A stretch of DNA of 64,000 nt, taken from contig CAWJDY010000043.1 of NCBI GenBank assembly GCA_963841705.1, forward strand, positions 54,092 through 118,091, in the 5' to 3' direction. Shown here piece after piece: positions 31,428-40,533 of this stretch (its first letter is position 1; each line of letters begins with the position of its first letter). This stretch comes from VAZQ01 sp963841705. Lineage in GTDB: Bacteria > Pseudomonadota > Alphaproteobacteria > Rhizobiales > Xanthobacteraceae. The notes under the pieces are model-generated. The model worked only from the letters and a program-made list of their open reading frames with translations, had not been told where the DNA came from and made no database searches. A program made the translations under genes and the position numbers.

Positions 31428-31485
31428 CTGTCGCTGCTGAAACCCTCGTAGGGCGACGCCCCCGATGCGCAGCAACGACGCAAAG

Positions 31486-31516
31486 ATAGGGGGCGAGGCA
31501 ATGCCTCGCCCCCTAC
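31486..31516. repeat. 31-bp palindrome (GGGCGAGGC family)
   Basis: GTAGGGG-like left arm ATAGGGGGCGAGGCA pairs with TGCCTCGCCCCCTA. A related copy lies at 63244-63264. Confidence 0.85.
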
Positions 31517-31556
31517 GGATATAAAGGACCTTGTGGGGCCGCGTTTCAAATCGCCC

Positions 31557-32375
31557 CTACAACCGGGACACAAAGCCGCCGGTGTGCCGCGTGCGCCAGC
31601 GCTTCACCAGGACCGGAACGAGCGCAAGCACACCGAGAGCGACGAGAGCTGCGAGAAGCTGCGGCGTGAGCACGTCGGCGGTTGCGAACACGAGCGGGCA
31701 ATCGGAGCGCCCTGCTGCAATGCATGCGCGTCGCGCGGCTTCTTGCGCCACGATCACGCTCTCCAATCCGCTTCCGACGAACGCAAAGGCAAACGTCGCC
31801 GGCATGATGCCGAGCACCGTTGCCGCGGCAAACGGCGCAAGCCGCAGCCCACTGGCGGCCGAAACCAGGTTGACCAGCCAGAACGGGAAAACCGGGACGA
31901 GCCGCAGAAACAGCAGATAACTGAACGCATCCTTGCGAAACCCCGCAGCGATCTTCTCTGCGGTTGCGCCCGCCCGCCGGGCCAGATGCTCGCCGAAAGC
32001 GCTCCTCGCGATCGAGAAGATCGCGACCGCTCCGATGCTCGCGCCGATGACGGCGGCAAAGCCACCGAGCACCACGCCGAAAAGCATTCCGCCTATCACG
32101 GTCAGATAAGCTCCAACCGGCAGTGAAAGCGCCACGACTACGACGTAGAGCGCGATGTAGGTTGCGACGGCGAGCGCCTCGTGCGCGGCGATGAACTCCC
32201 GCAGCGCGGCGTGATGCCGCGCGAGCGTCGCGAAGGACAGCTCGCGGTGCCATCCCATCGCGATGACAACGATCGAGACAATGCCGATTGCGACCAGTGG
32301 CGCAAGGCGCCGCAACGAAAATAGCCAGCGGCTTGGCGCAATGCGCGGTGAAGACGGATCATGGTCGATGTTCAT
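31557..32375 (-). CDS. TVP38/TMEM64 family inner-membrane protein
   Basis: 272 residues from ATG 32375 (MNIDHDPSSPRIAPSRWLFSLRRLAPLVAIG); a GTG at 32429 would add 18 residues but lies inside the divergent rpmH promoter. Features are the SNARE-associated (DedA-superfamily) core: LPVGAYLTVIGGMLFGVVLGGFAAVIGASIGA, FSIARSAFGE, FLRLVPVFPFWLVNLVSAASGL and GIMPATFAFAFVGSGL. The family moves lipids or maintains membrane potential; its pairing with the flavoprotein gene is common. Two cysteines near the C-terminus (ACIAAGRSDCP) sit in a periplasm-side loop. Confidence 0.85.
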   Translation of the reverse strand: MNIDHDPSSPRIAPSRWLFSLRRLAPLVAIGIVSIVVIAMGWHRELSFATLARHHAALREFIAAHEALAVATYIALYVVVVALSLPVGAYLTVIGGMLFGVVLGGFAAVIGASIGAVAIFSIARSAFGEHLARRAGATAEKIAAGFRKDAFSYLLFLRLVPVFPFWLVNLVSAASGLRLAPFAAATVLGIMPATFAFAFVGSGLESVIVAQEAARRACIAAGRSDCPLVFATADVLTPQLLAALVALGVLALVPVLVKRWRTRHTGGFVSRL

Positions 32376-32411
32376 GAAGCTGTCATGCAGGAACCCGAGG
32401 CAGTCCCGGAA

Positions 32412-32440
32412 TTGACGGGAAAAGGCCACCTCCCTATAAG
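32412..32440 (+). promoter_or_regulatory. Sigma70-type promoter of rpmH-rnpA-yidC
   Basis: TTGACG at 32412-32417, 17-base spacer, TATAAG at 32435-32440, about 100 bases before the rpmH start. Both hexamers are close to consensus and the spacing ideal, as expected for a strong ribosomal-protein promoter. Confidence 0.7.
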
Positions 32441-32541
32441 CCGCTCCATATTTTCGAACGGCAGTGCACTCGATTGGGGCCTTGGCGGACGCCGCGCGCT
32501 GCGCGTTTCGTCGATAACCGGCACAGAGCGGAGACAGCGAG

Positions 32542-32676
32542 GTGAAACGGACCTATCAGCCGAGCAAGCTGGTGCGCAAGCGCCGCCACGGTTTCCGCGC
32601 CCGCATGGCAACCAAGGGCGGCCGCAGGGTGATCGCAGCGCGCCGCGCGCAGGGCCGCAAGCGCCTCAGCGCCTGA
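32542..32676 (+). CDS. rpmH: 50S ribosomal protein L34
   Basis: 44 residues, GTG start with GGAGA upstream: MKRTYQPSKLVRKRRHGFRARMATKGGRRVIAARRAQGRKRLSA, an archetypal L34. It is a small basic protein of the large ribosomal subunit. It is the first gene of the conserved rpmH-rnpA-yidC cluster; rnpA begins six bases downstream. Confidence 0.97.
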   Translation: MKRTYQPSKLVRKRRHGFRARMATKGGRRVIAARRAQGRKRLSA

Positions 32677-32682
32677 TCCGCG

Positions 32683-33015
32683 GTGGAGCGGCTGAGACGG
32701 CGAGCCGATTTCCTCGCCGCCGCGACCGGGATCAAGGCGCCGACCGCGGGCTTCGTGTTGCAGGTTCGCCCGCGCGGGGATCAGGCCCCTGGCCGCGTGG
32801 GTTTTACCGTTGCCAGGAAGGTCGGAACGGCGGTTGAGCGCAACAGGGTGCGACGCAGACTCAAGGAGGTTGTGAGGCTTGCCGCCGCAACTGGTCTTCC
32901 CCCCGGCAATGATTATGTGCTGGTCGGACGGCGCGCCGCCCTGTCGCTGCCGTTCGAGCAAATCCTCAACGATTTCAACCGCGCGCTAGGACGGCTGCGA
33001 GTGGCCCACAGATGA
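32683..33015 (+). CDS. rnpA: Ribonuclease P protein component
   Basis: 110 residues from GTG 32683. Contains the RNase P protein signature VGFTVARKVGTAVERNRVRRRLKEVVR (RNR motif) and an N-terminal RRRADFLAA. It assists the catalytic RNA in cutting tRNA precursors, of interest here because of the large tRNA array 11 kb away. It overlaps yidC by four bases. Confidence 0.95.
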   Translation: MERLRRRADFLAAATGIKAPTAGFVLQVRPRGDQAPGRVGFTVARKVGTAVERNRVRRRLKEVVRLAAATGLPPGNDYVLVGRRAALSLPFEQILNDFNRALGRLRVAHR

Positions 33016-34838
33016 CCGACCAGAAGAACACCATTCTCGCAATCGTGCTGTCCGCGCTCGTCCTGATCGGATGGCAGCTTTATTTCGGCCTTCCTCAGGT
33101 CCAGAAACAAAGAGAAATTCAGCAGCAGCAGGCGCAGGAGCATGCGCAGCCGGTTCCCGGTGCGCCAGCGCCGCAAGCCGTTCCGCCGGCACAGGCTCCT
33201 CCAGCCAGCATGCCGCAAGCCCCTGCGCATCCCGGAACTGCCCCCGGGATGCCGATGACGCGGGAGGAGGCCCTCGCCGCTTCCCCGCGCGTGCGCATCG
33301 AGACGCCGAGTGTCTCCGGATCGATCTCGCTCAAGGGCGCGCGCATCGACGATCTTTCCCTGATCAAATATCACGAGACCGTCGACCCCGGCTCGCCCCC
33401 CATTGTGCTGCTTGCACCCTCGGGCAGCCCCAACCCGTTCTATTCCGAGTTCGGCTGGACCGCCGCGAGCGGCACCAGCGCAAAGCTGCCCGGTCCCGAT
33501 ACGCTGTGGCGCCAGGAAGGAGGAGGCACGCTCTCCGTCGGCCGGCCCGCGACGCTTGTCTACGACAATGGCGAGGGGCTCGAATTCCGGCGCACCATCA
33601 CCGTCGACGACAAGTATCTCTTCACTGTCAAGGACGAGGTTGTGAACAAGGGGACCTCCGCGGTCACGCTCTATCCCTATGCGCTGATCTCGCTTCACGG
33701 GACTCCGCACACGCTCGGCTACTACATCCTGCACGAAGGCATGATCGGCGTGCTCGATGACAAGCTGCAGGAGCCAAGCTATGCGGATATCGAGAAGAAA
33801 AAGGAGATGACGTTTACCTCGACCAATGCCTGGCTCGGGATCACCGAGAAATATTGGGCGGCGACGCTGCTGCCGCCTACCACGGCAAAAATCTATGCCC
33901 AGTTCTCCTTCTTTCAGAACGGCATCAAGCGCTATCAGACCTATTACAATCTTGATCCCGTGACCGTGGCTCCCGGCTCGACCAGCGCCGCCGACACTCG
34001 GCTGTTTGCGGGCGCCAAGGAAGTCTCGATTGTGGACGGCTACAATCAGCAGCTCGGACTCAACAAGTTCGATCTGCTCATTGATTGGGGCTGGTTCTAT
34101 TTCATCACCAAGCCGATGTTCTTCTCGCTTGACTGGATCTATCGCCTGGTCGGTAACTTCGGCGTGGCCATTCTGATCATCACCGTCATCATCAAAGCCA
34201 TCTTCTTCCCGCTCGCCAACAAGTCGTATGCCTCCATGGCCAAGATGAAGGCGGTGCAGCCGGAGATGATGGCGATCCGCGAGCGCTACGCGGACGACAA
34301 GATGAAGCAGCAGCAGGCAATGATGGAGCTCTACAAGAAAGAGAAGGTGAATCCGGTCGCCGGGTGCCTGCCGATGCTCATTCAGATCCCGGTTTTCTTT
34401 TCGCTATACAAGGTGCTGTTCGTCACGATTGACCTGCGGCACGCCCCGTTCTTCGGCTGGATCAAGGACCTTTCGGCGCCCGATCCGCTCACGGTGTTCA
34501 ATCTGTTCGGGTTGATCCCGTGGGACCCGACGGTCGTTCCGGTCATCGGCCCATTCCTGCATCTCGGCCCATGGCCGCTGATCATGGGCCTGACCATGTG
34601 GGCGCAGATGAAGCTCAATCCGCCCCCGCCGGACCCCGCGCAGAAGATGATCTTCGATTACATGCCGATCATCTTTACCTTCATGCTCGCGAACTTCTCC
34701 GCGGGGCTGGTGATCTACTGGGCATGGAACAACACGCTCTCCGTCATTCAGCAGAGCGTGATCATGCGCAAGCACGGCGCCAAGGTCGAGCTCATCGACA
34801 ACGTCAAGGCGCTGTTCGCGAAGAAGGAGAAGGCGTAA
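33012..34838 (+). CDS. yidC: Membrane protein insertase YidC
   Basis: 608 residues. One N-terminal membrane span (NTILAIVLSALVLIGWQLYFGLP), a Gln/Pro/Ala-rich linker, a large periplasmic domain and the five-span insertase core from about residue 360 (VGNFGVAILIITVIIKAIFFPLANKSYASMAKMKAVQPEM; NPVAGCLPMLIQIPVFFSLYKVL). The core Arg and amphipathic coiled-coil loop expected of YidC are present. It inserts proteins into the inner membrane alone or with SecYEG. Confidence 0.97.
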   Translation: MTDQKNTILAIVLSALVLIGWQLYFGLPQVQKQREIQQQQAQEHAQPVPGAPAPQAVPPAQAPPASMPQAPAHPGTAPGMPMTREEALAASPRVRIETPSVSGSISLKGARIDDLSLIKYHETVDPGSPPIVLLAPSGSPNPFYSEFGWTAASGTSAKLPGPDTLWRQEGGGTLSVGRPATLVYDNGEGLEFRRTITVDDKYLFTVKDEVVNKGTSAVTLYPYALISLHGTPHTLGYYILHEGMIGVLDDKLQEPSYADIEKKKEMTFTSTNAWLGITEKYWAATLLPPTTAKIYAQFSFFQNGIKRYQTYYNLDPVTVAPGSTSAADTRLFAGAKEVSIVDGYNQQLGLNKFDLLIDWGWFYFITKPMFFSLDWIYRLVGNFGVAILIITVIIKAIFFPLANKSYASMAKMKAVQPEMMAIRERYADDKMKQQQAMMELYKKEKVNPVAGCLPMLIQIPVFFSLYKVLFVTIDLRHAPFFGWIKDLSAPDPLTVFNLFGLIPWDPTVVPVIGPFLHLGPWPLIMGLTMWAQMKLNPPPPDPAQKMIFDYMPIIFTFMLANFSAGLVIYWAWNNTLSVIQQSVIMRKHGAKVELIDNVKALFAKKEKA

Positions 34839-34885
34839 GGTTGCGTACGCTCGCGCCACCGCCCGCTGCACTCGTGCGGGACACG

Positions 34886-35536
34886 ATGAGCGGCTCCCAT
34901 CCTACCCGCGCCGAGATCGAGGCCGGCCGCAAACTGTTCTCGGCGCATTGGCAATTCGCGAGCGCGTCCGGATCCATCGCCTCGCTGCCTCCGATGCGCG
35001 GGGTCGAGATCGCGTTTGCCGGCCGCTCCAATGTGGGGAAATCGAGCCTGATCAACGCGCTGACGGGTCGACGCGCGCTTGCGCGCACCTCACACACGCC
35101 GGGCCGGACGCAGGAGCTCATTTTCTTCACCGGGCCGGCGGTGCTCACGCTCGTCGACATGCCGGGCTATGGCTACGCGGCCGCTGCCAGCACCAAGGTA
35201 AAGGCCTGGACCGCGCTCATTCACGATTTCCTCAGAGGACGCGCCAATCTCGCGCGGGTCTATCTCCTGATCGATGCGCGACACGGGTTGAAAGCGGCCG
35301 ACGCGGCAGTGCTGAAAACACTCGATGATGCGGCGGTAAGCTATCAATTGATCTTCAGCAAAGCGGATCAGGTCGATGCGGCCGCTCAGGCCGCGCTGCT
35401 GGCGCGGACCAGCACGGCCCTGGCGCAACATCCCGCTGCACATCCGCAGCTCCACGTCACTTCCGCCCGCGACCGCGCGGGAATCCCCGAGTTGCGCGCT
35501 GCCATTGCCCGTCTCCTCGCCGAGCGCCAGGCCTAA
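34886..35536 (+). CDS. engB: Ribosome biogenesis GTPase EngB (YihA/YsxC)
   Basis: 216 residues from ATG 34886 (MSGSHPTRAEIEAGRKLFSAHWQFASASGSI). GTPase motifs: G1 GRSNVGKSS, G2 TSHTPGRTQ, G3 DMPGYGYA, G4 FSKADQVD, G5 TSARDRAG. The family assembles the large ribosomal subunit. It follows yidC by 47 bases, the standard alphaproteobacterial order. An in-frame TTG at 34841 is a less likely start. Confidence 0.95.
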   Translation: MSGSHPTRAEIEAGRKLFSAHWQFASASGSIASLPPMRGVEIAFAGRSNVGKSSLINALTGRRALARTSHTPGRTQELIFFTGPAVLTLVDMPGYGYAAAASTKVKAWTALIHDFLRGRANLARVYLLIDARHGLKAADAAVLKTLDDAAVSYQLIFSKADQVDAAAQAALLARTSTALAQHPAAHPQLHVTSARDRAGIPELRAAIARLLAERQA

Positions 35537-35609
35537 CCACAGCCAGGTCGCATTTGTTGTCTCGCAGCTCGCTGAGGCGCTAAAAGGCGGCAGTAGTCGG
35601 AAAGTTGCC

Positions 35610-36494
35610 ATGACCGTTTCCCCCCACGAGATCGCTCGCGTCCTGTCGGAAGCGCTGCCCCATATGCAGCGCTACGACGAAGCGACGGTGGTCGTGAAAT
35701 ATGGCGGCCATGCCATGGGCGAAGACGAGCTGGCGCGCAGCTTTGCCCGTGACATCGTCCTGATGGAACAGACCGCCATCAATCCGGTGGTGGTGCACGG
35801 CGGCGGCCCGCAGATCGGCGACATGCTGGCCCGGCTCGGCATCAAATCGCAGTTCGCGGACGGGCTGCGCATCACCGATGCCGCCACCATCGAGATCGTC
35901 GAGATGGTGCTCGCCGGCTCCATCAACAAGCAGATCGTCGGTTTCATCAACGAGGCAGGCGGCACGGCGATTGGCCTGTGCGGCAAGGACGGCAACATGG
36001 TGCGTGCGCGCAAGGCGAGCCGCAGCATGGTCGACCCGCACTCCAAGATGGAGAAGATCGTCGACCTCGGCTTCGTGGGCGAGCCGGAAGCGGTTGACAC
36101 CACGGTGCTCACTCAGATCCTGGGCCGCGATCTCATTCCCGTGCTGGCGCCGCTTGCAACCTCGAGCGATGGCGTCACCTACAACGTGAATGCCGATACC
36201 TTCGCCGGCGCCATCGCCGGCGCGCTCAAGGCCAAGCGGCTGCTCCTGCTCACCGACGTGCCGGGCGTGCTCGACAGGTCCCAGAACCTGATCAAGCAGC
36301 TCTCGGCCAAGGAGGCGCGGCGGTTGATCGCCGACGGCACGATATCGGGCGGCATGATTCCGAAGGTCGAGACCTGCATCTATGCGCTGGAAGCGGGAGT
36401 GGAGGGGGTCGTGATTCTCGATGGCAAGGTACCCCATGCCGTACTGCTCGAGCTCCTGACCGATCACGGCGCCGGCACTCTGCTGATGCGCTGA
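35610..36494 (+). CDS. argB: Acetylglutamate kinase
   Basis: 294 residues from ATG 35610. Motifs: VVVKYGGHAMGEDELARSFARDIVLM (phosphate loop Lys), PVVVHGGGPQIGDML, FADGLRITDAATIEIVEMVLAG (substrate-binding Arg), NVNADTFAGAIAGALKAKRLLLLTDVPGVLD and GGMIPKVETCIYAL. It phosphorylates N-acetylglutamate in arginine synthesis. The N-terminal helix HEIARVLSEALPHMQRY is the extension found in arginine-sensitive or PII-regulated forms. It follows engB by 73 bases. Confidence 0.96.
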   Translation: MTVSPHEIARVLSEALPHMQRYDEATVVVKYGGHAMGEDELARSFARDIVLMEQTAINPVVVHGGGPQIGDMLARLGIKSQFADGLRITDAATIEIVEMVLAGSINKQIVGFINEAGGTAIGLCGKDGNMVRARKASRSMVDPHSKMEKIVDLGFVGEPEAVDTTVLTQILGRDLIPVLAPLATSSDGVTYNVNADTFAGAIAGALKAKRLLLLTDVPGVLDRSQNLIKQLSAKEARRLIADGTISGGMIPKVETCIYALEAGVEGVVILDGKVPHAVLLELLTDHGAGTLLMR

Positions 36495-36612
36495 GCGACG
36501 GCAGCGTGAGGCGCCACGAGCCTGGGCAACATGCGCGCCACTCCCGCCGGCGCCCGAAAATCGCCGCGCTCATCCGGCCTACGCGCTGGTTAATGATTTC
36601 CTAAGATCCCGC

Positions 36613-37131
36613 TTGCAGCACGGAAGAGGCCGTTTCACGATCGCTTTGCGGGGGCGGTGTGGGAGATCGTGTCCCATGCTCGCCGCGGTGCGGCTCGTGC
36701 GCGCGCCGCTCGCGAAATTCTACAATCTGCTCGACGAGGGGCAGAAAACCCGCTTCAACGCGCTCGGCTCCGACGACGCCAGCGATCGGCAAATCACGCG
36801 CGATGTCATCCATATCTGCAGTGAGCCGGTGTCCGGTATGGCAGGAATCCCGATCGAACGCATCGAGCGCGCCGTCCGACCAAACGCAGCGCAACGCGCT
36901 TCATTGCATCGTCTTGCCGACGCGCTCACGTCGGCCGGTGACCTCTTGAGATCGAATTGTCCCGGCGGGAACGCGATCACTCCAGCGCCGCGAATCGGAG
37001 CGATGGAGCAGCGGCTCGACACCATGCGGCGCGCGGTTGAGACCGTGCAACCCGCGCTGCAGGAATTCTACGAGTTGCTGAGCTCCGAGCAGAAAGAGCG
37101 CTTCAACCTGCTCGCGCCCACTGCCGGCTGA
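36613..37131 (+). pseudogene. LTxxQ/Spy-like periplasmic protein, N-terminally truncated
   Basis: The frame contains PLAKFYNLLDEGQKTRFNALG and later PALQEFYELLSSEQKERFNLLA, two copies of the LTxxQ-type helix motif of Spy/CpxP-related proteins. No signal peptide is present: the frame begins at a TTG (36613) with a non-family MQHGRGRFTIALRGRCGRSC, and the usual N-terminal half is absent. It is probably the 3' remains of a stress-related periplasmic protein gene. Confidence 0.6.
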
Positions 37132-37186
37132 GCTTCGGTCGCAGACGAGGGTGTCGCACTGTAGGTCCCTTTTAGGTGAGGTATTG

Positions 37187-38800
37187 TCACTCTGCGGCGA
37201 TGCGGATCTCGGGAGCGGCCGAACGCACCTCGGCATCAACATCGTCCTCGTATTTGGTGAAGTTCTTCTGGAACATGCCTACGAGCTTGCGGGCTGTGTC
37301 GTCGAAGGCCGCCTTGTCCTTCCAGGTTTTCATTGGATAGAGCAGGTGCGGCTCGATGCCTGGCACTGAGGTCGGCACCGCAAAGCCGAAATAGGGATCA
37401 GTGCGAAAGCTCACCGTCTTGAGCGAGCCGTCCAGCGCGCCGCTGACCAGGGCGCGCGTTGCCTTGATCGGCATGCGCCGGCCGACCCCGTAAATGCCGC
37501 CCGTCCACCCGCTATTGACCAGCCAGCAATCGACCTTGTGCTTCGAGATGTAGTCGCGCATCACCGCGCCATACTCGGCGGGCGGGCGCGGCAGGAACGG
37601 AGCGCCGAAGCAGGTGGAGAATTCGGGCTGCACCCCGACCAGCCCTTTCTCGGTACCCGCCACCTTGGCGGTGTAACCGGAGAGGAAGTGATACATCGCC
37701 TGCGCAGGGGTGAGCTTGGCAATCGGAGGGATCACGCCGAAGGCGTCGGCGGTAAGAAAGATGATGTTCCTGGGATGTCCGGCGCGTCCGGTAGACGAAG
37801 CGCGCGGCATGAACTCGAGCGGATAGGCCGCGCGCGTGTTCTCGGTCTTGGAGTCGTCATCGAAGTTGGGAACGCGTGTCTGCGGGTCGAACACCACGTT
37901 CTCCAGGACCGCGCCGAAACGATTGATAGCGGCGTAGATTTCAGGCTCGGCTTCCTGCGACAGCTTGATGCATTTGGCGTAACAGCCGCCCTCGAAGTTG
38001 AATACGCCATCCGGTCCCCAGCCGTGCTCATCGTCTCCGATCAGAATGCGATCGGGGTCGGCGGAGAGCGTCGTCTTGCCAGTACCGGAAAGCCCGAAGA
38101 ACAGGGCAACGTCGCCGTCCTTGCCGACGTTGGCGGAGCAATGCATCGGCATGACGCCCTGCGCCGGGAGATAGAAATTGAGCGTGGTGAACACGGACTT
38201 CTTGATTTCGCCGGCATAGGAGGAGCCGCCGATCAGGATGATCTTTTTGCTGAAATCGATGGCAATGACGGTCTCGCTGCGCACGCCATGGCGCCTGGGA
38301 TCCGCCTTGAACGAAGGCAGGTCGACGATGGTCAGGTCGGGAGCGAACGTCAGCAGATCCAAGCGCTCGGGACGGATCAGCAACTGACGGATGAACAGCG
38401 AGTGCCAGGCGAACTCGGTGAATACGCGAGTCTTGATCCGGTAAGCGGGATCGGCGCCGCCGTAGAGGTCCTGCGCGAACAGTTTCTTGCCGCGCGCGTG
38501 CGTGATGAAATCTTCGCAGAGGCGCTGGAAATTCCCCTGACTGATCCTGCGGTTGCCCTCCCACCACACCGAGCCCTCGGTCAGCTCGTCAACGACCGTA
38601 TGCTTGTCCTTGGGCGAGCGTCCGGTGTGCACGCCGGTTTCCGCGCACAGCGCGCCGCCTTGCACGACCGAGGCTTCGCGCCCCCAGATCGCATGCTCGT
38701 AAAGCGCAGGCGCGGTAAGATTCCAATGAACGGCGTCGAGATCTTCAAGACCGAACCTATCGGCGCCGTAGCTGCTGTTCCTTAGACCCGTTTCCTGCAC
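37187..38800 (-). CDS. pckA: Phosphoenolpyruvate carboxykinase (ATP)
   Basis: 537 residues from GTG 38800, preceded by AGGAG at six bases; a GTG at 38818 would add six residues. Motifs: GVHTGRSPKDKH, RYxKT-type IKTRVFTEFAWHSLFIRQLLIRP, kinase-1a GLSGTGKTTLSADPDR (ATP loop), kinase-2 LIGDDEHGWGPDGVFNFEGGCYAK (metal Asp), and NSGWTGG. It converts oxaloacetate to phosphoenolpyruvate in gluconeogenesis. It is divergent from chvI, as in many rhizobia where ChvI-linked and PTS regulators lie next to pckA. Confidence 0.97.
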   Translation of the reverse strand: MQETGLRNSSYGADRFGLEDLDAVHWNLTAPALYEHAIWGREASVVQGGALCAETGVHTGRSPKDKHTVVDELTEGSVWWEGNRRISQGNFQRLCEDFITHARGKKLFAQDLYGGADPAYRIKTRVFTEFAWHSLFIRQLLIRPERLDLLTFAPDLTIVDLPSFKADPRRHGVRSETVIAIDFSKKIILIGGSSYAGEIKKSVFTTLNFYLPAQGVMPMHCSANVGKDGDVALFFGLSGTGKTTLSADPDRILIGDDEHGWGPDGVFNFEGGCYAKCIKLSQEAEPEIYAAINRFGAVLENVVFDPQTRVPNFDDDSKTENTRAAYPLEFMPRASSTGRAGHPRNIIFLTADAFGVIPPIAKLTPAQAMYHFLSGYTAKVAGTEKGLVGVQPEFSTCFGAPFLPRPPAEYGAVMRDYISKHKVDCWLVNSGWTGGIYGVGRRMPIKATRALVSGALDGSLKTVSFRTDPYFGFAVPTSVPGIEPHLLYPMKTWKDKAAFDDTARKLVGMFQKNFTKYEDDVDAEVRSAAPEIRIAAE

Positions 38801-39090
38801 GCCAAACTCCTCCACCACTCAGCCGGCTGGCGCCGGAGACCCTCCCGAGAGATCGGCACGGCAGCGTGATCTCGGCGTTCCAATCCCGCGTGGCGACCTA
38901 TAGTGGGGATCACCTACCCTGCCAAGACGCAACGCAACATCGCAGCTTCTGCGGGCCTAGGCCGCATTAACCAAGATCAACTGAGCACTCCTGCGGGTGC
39001 CCAGCAACAAAGCTCCAAGCCCTCTCCGGTTCCATGCTGCACTGCAGCAGTTCACGCCAAGCCATCCGCTCCCTCTTACGCAGTTTCTAC

Positions 39091-39484
39091 CTAAGATCCC
39101 GATCTTCCGGCCATTTCTAAATCTGCGAACCCGACAAACATTTCTGCCTCGGGCTGGCGCGCCAGATAACGCCGCCGGGCGCTGGGGTCCTCTGTCGGCG
39201 CCGCCATGCCCATCAGCATGACGCGCGCCCCTTCGAGCGGATCGCCTTCCCGGCGCTCGTCGAGCATGAGCGACACCCGGACATCGCCGAGAATGTTCCT
39301 GGTGTGCACGGCCAGGGTCGAGATCAGCAACAGCGGCGCGCCGTCGGGAGCGCTCGCGACATTGACCAATGAGGCAATAGGGACCGCCCGAGCCCGGCAT
39401 AAGCGTCGCCAGAGCACCGGAGCGGCTCTCGCGCAGGAGCTTCTTGGCCGCGGCAGCCGGGATGAAATCAGGAGCTGGTTGCAT
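39091..39484 (-). pseudogene. HugZ/pyridoxamine-phosphate-oxidase-like protein, frameshifted and truncated
   Basis: From ATG 39484: MQPAPDFIPAAAAKKLLRESRSGALATLMPGSGGPY, then an extra T shifts the frame; the next frame continues ASLVNVASAPDGAPLLLISTLAVHTRNILGDVRVSLMLDE and GDPLEGARVMLMGMAAPTED, ending at 39091 with FADLEMAGRSGS. The C-terminal DUF2470-like half of the family is missing. The intact protein would be a flavin-type split-barrel oxygenase or haem-handling protein. Two lesions argue for real decay. Confidence 0.75.
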
Positions 39485-39736
39485 CAACGTTCTCCGCTGC
39501 AAGCCGATGTGCTAACTCCATTCGCCGGACGCGAACCACGGGCGCGTGAGCACCGGAAGAGTGTCCGATTGCTGGAGATTTTGCGGCGGGACCCCGCATT
39601 TGCGTTCGCAGCGCGGAACGGCTATGCTGACAATCCATTGACGAATCATGTGTTTGTCAGGGATCGGCCACATTTCGGCCTTGCTTTGGGGGCTTCAGAG
39701 TCGCGGGGCGCGCACGCTGCCAGGACACAGGGGCTC

Positions 39737-40438
39737 ATGCCAACCATCGCTCTCGTCGACGACGACCGCAATATCCTGACTTCGGTCTCCATCGCTCTCG
39801 AGGCCGAAGGTTATCGCATCATGACCTACACCGACGGAGCATCTGCGTTGGACGGGTTCAAGACAAGTCCGCCGGATCTCGCGATTCTCGACATCAAGAT
39901 GCCGCGCATGGACGGAATGGAGACGTTGCGGCGCCTGCGCCAGAAGTCCGATATGCCCGTGATCTTTCTCACCTCCAAGGACGAGGAGATTGATGAGTTG
40001 TTCGGACTCAAGATGGGCGCCGACGATTTCATCCGTAAACCCTTCTCGCAGCGGCTTCTGGTCGAACGGGTCAAAGCTATTTTGCGACGCTCGACGCCGA
40101 AAGACGGCAGCGCGCCAAAGGAGACCGATGCTGCAAAGGTGCTGGAGCGCGGGCTGTTGCGCATGGATCCCGAGCGTCACACCTGCACCTGGAAGAACGA
40201 GGCCGTGACGCTCACGGTCACTGAGTTCCTCATCCTGCAGGCGCTTGCAAGTCGGCCTGGGGTGGTCAAGAGCCGCAACGCTCTGATGGATGCAGCCTAC
40301 GACGATCAGGTCTATGTCGATGACCGCACGATCGACAGCCATATCAAGCGTCTGCGGAAGAAATTCAAAGCAACGGACGACGATTTTGACATGATCGAAA
40401 CGCTCTACGGCGTCGGCTATCGGTTCAAGGAGATGTAA
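39737..40438 (+). CDS. chvI: DNA-binding response regulator ChvI
   Basis: 233 residues from ATG 39737 (MPTIALVDDDRNILTSVSIALEAEGYRI). Receiver domain: acidic pair DDD, phospho-acceptor Asp in LAILDIKMPRMDGME, FLTSKDEEIDELFGLKMGADDFIRKPF with the conserved Lys; then an OmpR-type winged helix (TVTEFLILQALASRPGVVKSRNALMDAAYDDQVYVDDRTIDSHIKRLRKKF). With ChvG it controls acid, envelope and host-interaction genes in rhizobia. The frame is open upstream but similarity starts here. Confidence 0.95.
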   Translation: MPTIALVDDDRNILTSVSIALEAEGYRIMTYTDGASALDGFKTSPPDLAILDIKMPRMDGMETLRRLRQKSDMPVIFLTSKDEEIDELFGLKMGADDFIRKPFSQRLLVERVKAILRRSTPKDGSAPKETDAAKVLERGLLRMDPERHTCTWKNEAVTLTVTEFLILQALASRPGVVKSRNALMDAAYDDQVYVDDRTIDSHIKRLRKKFKATDDDFDMIETLYGVGYRFKEM

Positions 40439-40533
40439 GACCGCGACGAGTTGGCGCCAGCATATATGGGATGGGCTGCTCCGCCGGACTGCGGTCCTGG
40501 CGGTCATTAGGGGCGCTCAATCAGCAGACTATC

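Noticed and set aside
36495..36612. Small RNA or promoter between argB and the LTxxQ fragment
   Set aside because: No convincing -35/-10 pair or hairpin with T-run was seen.
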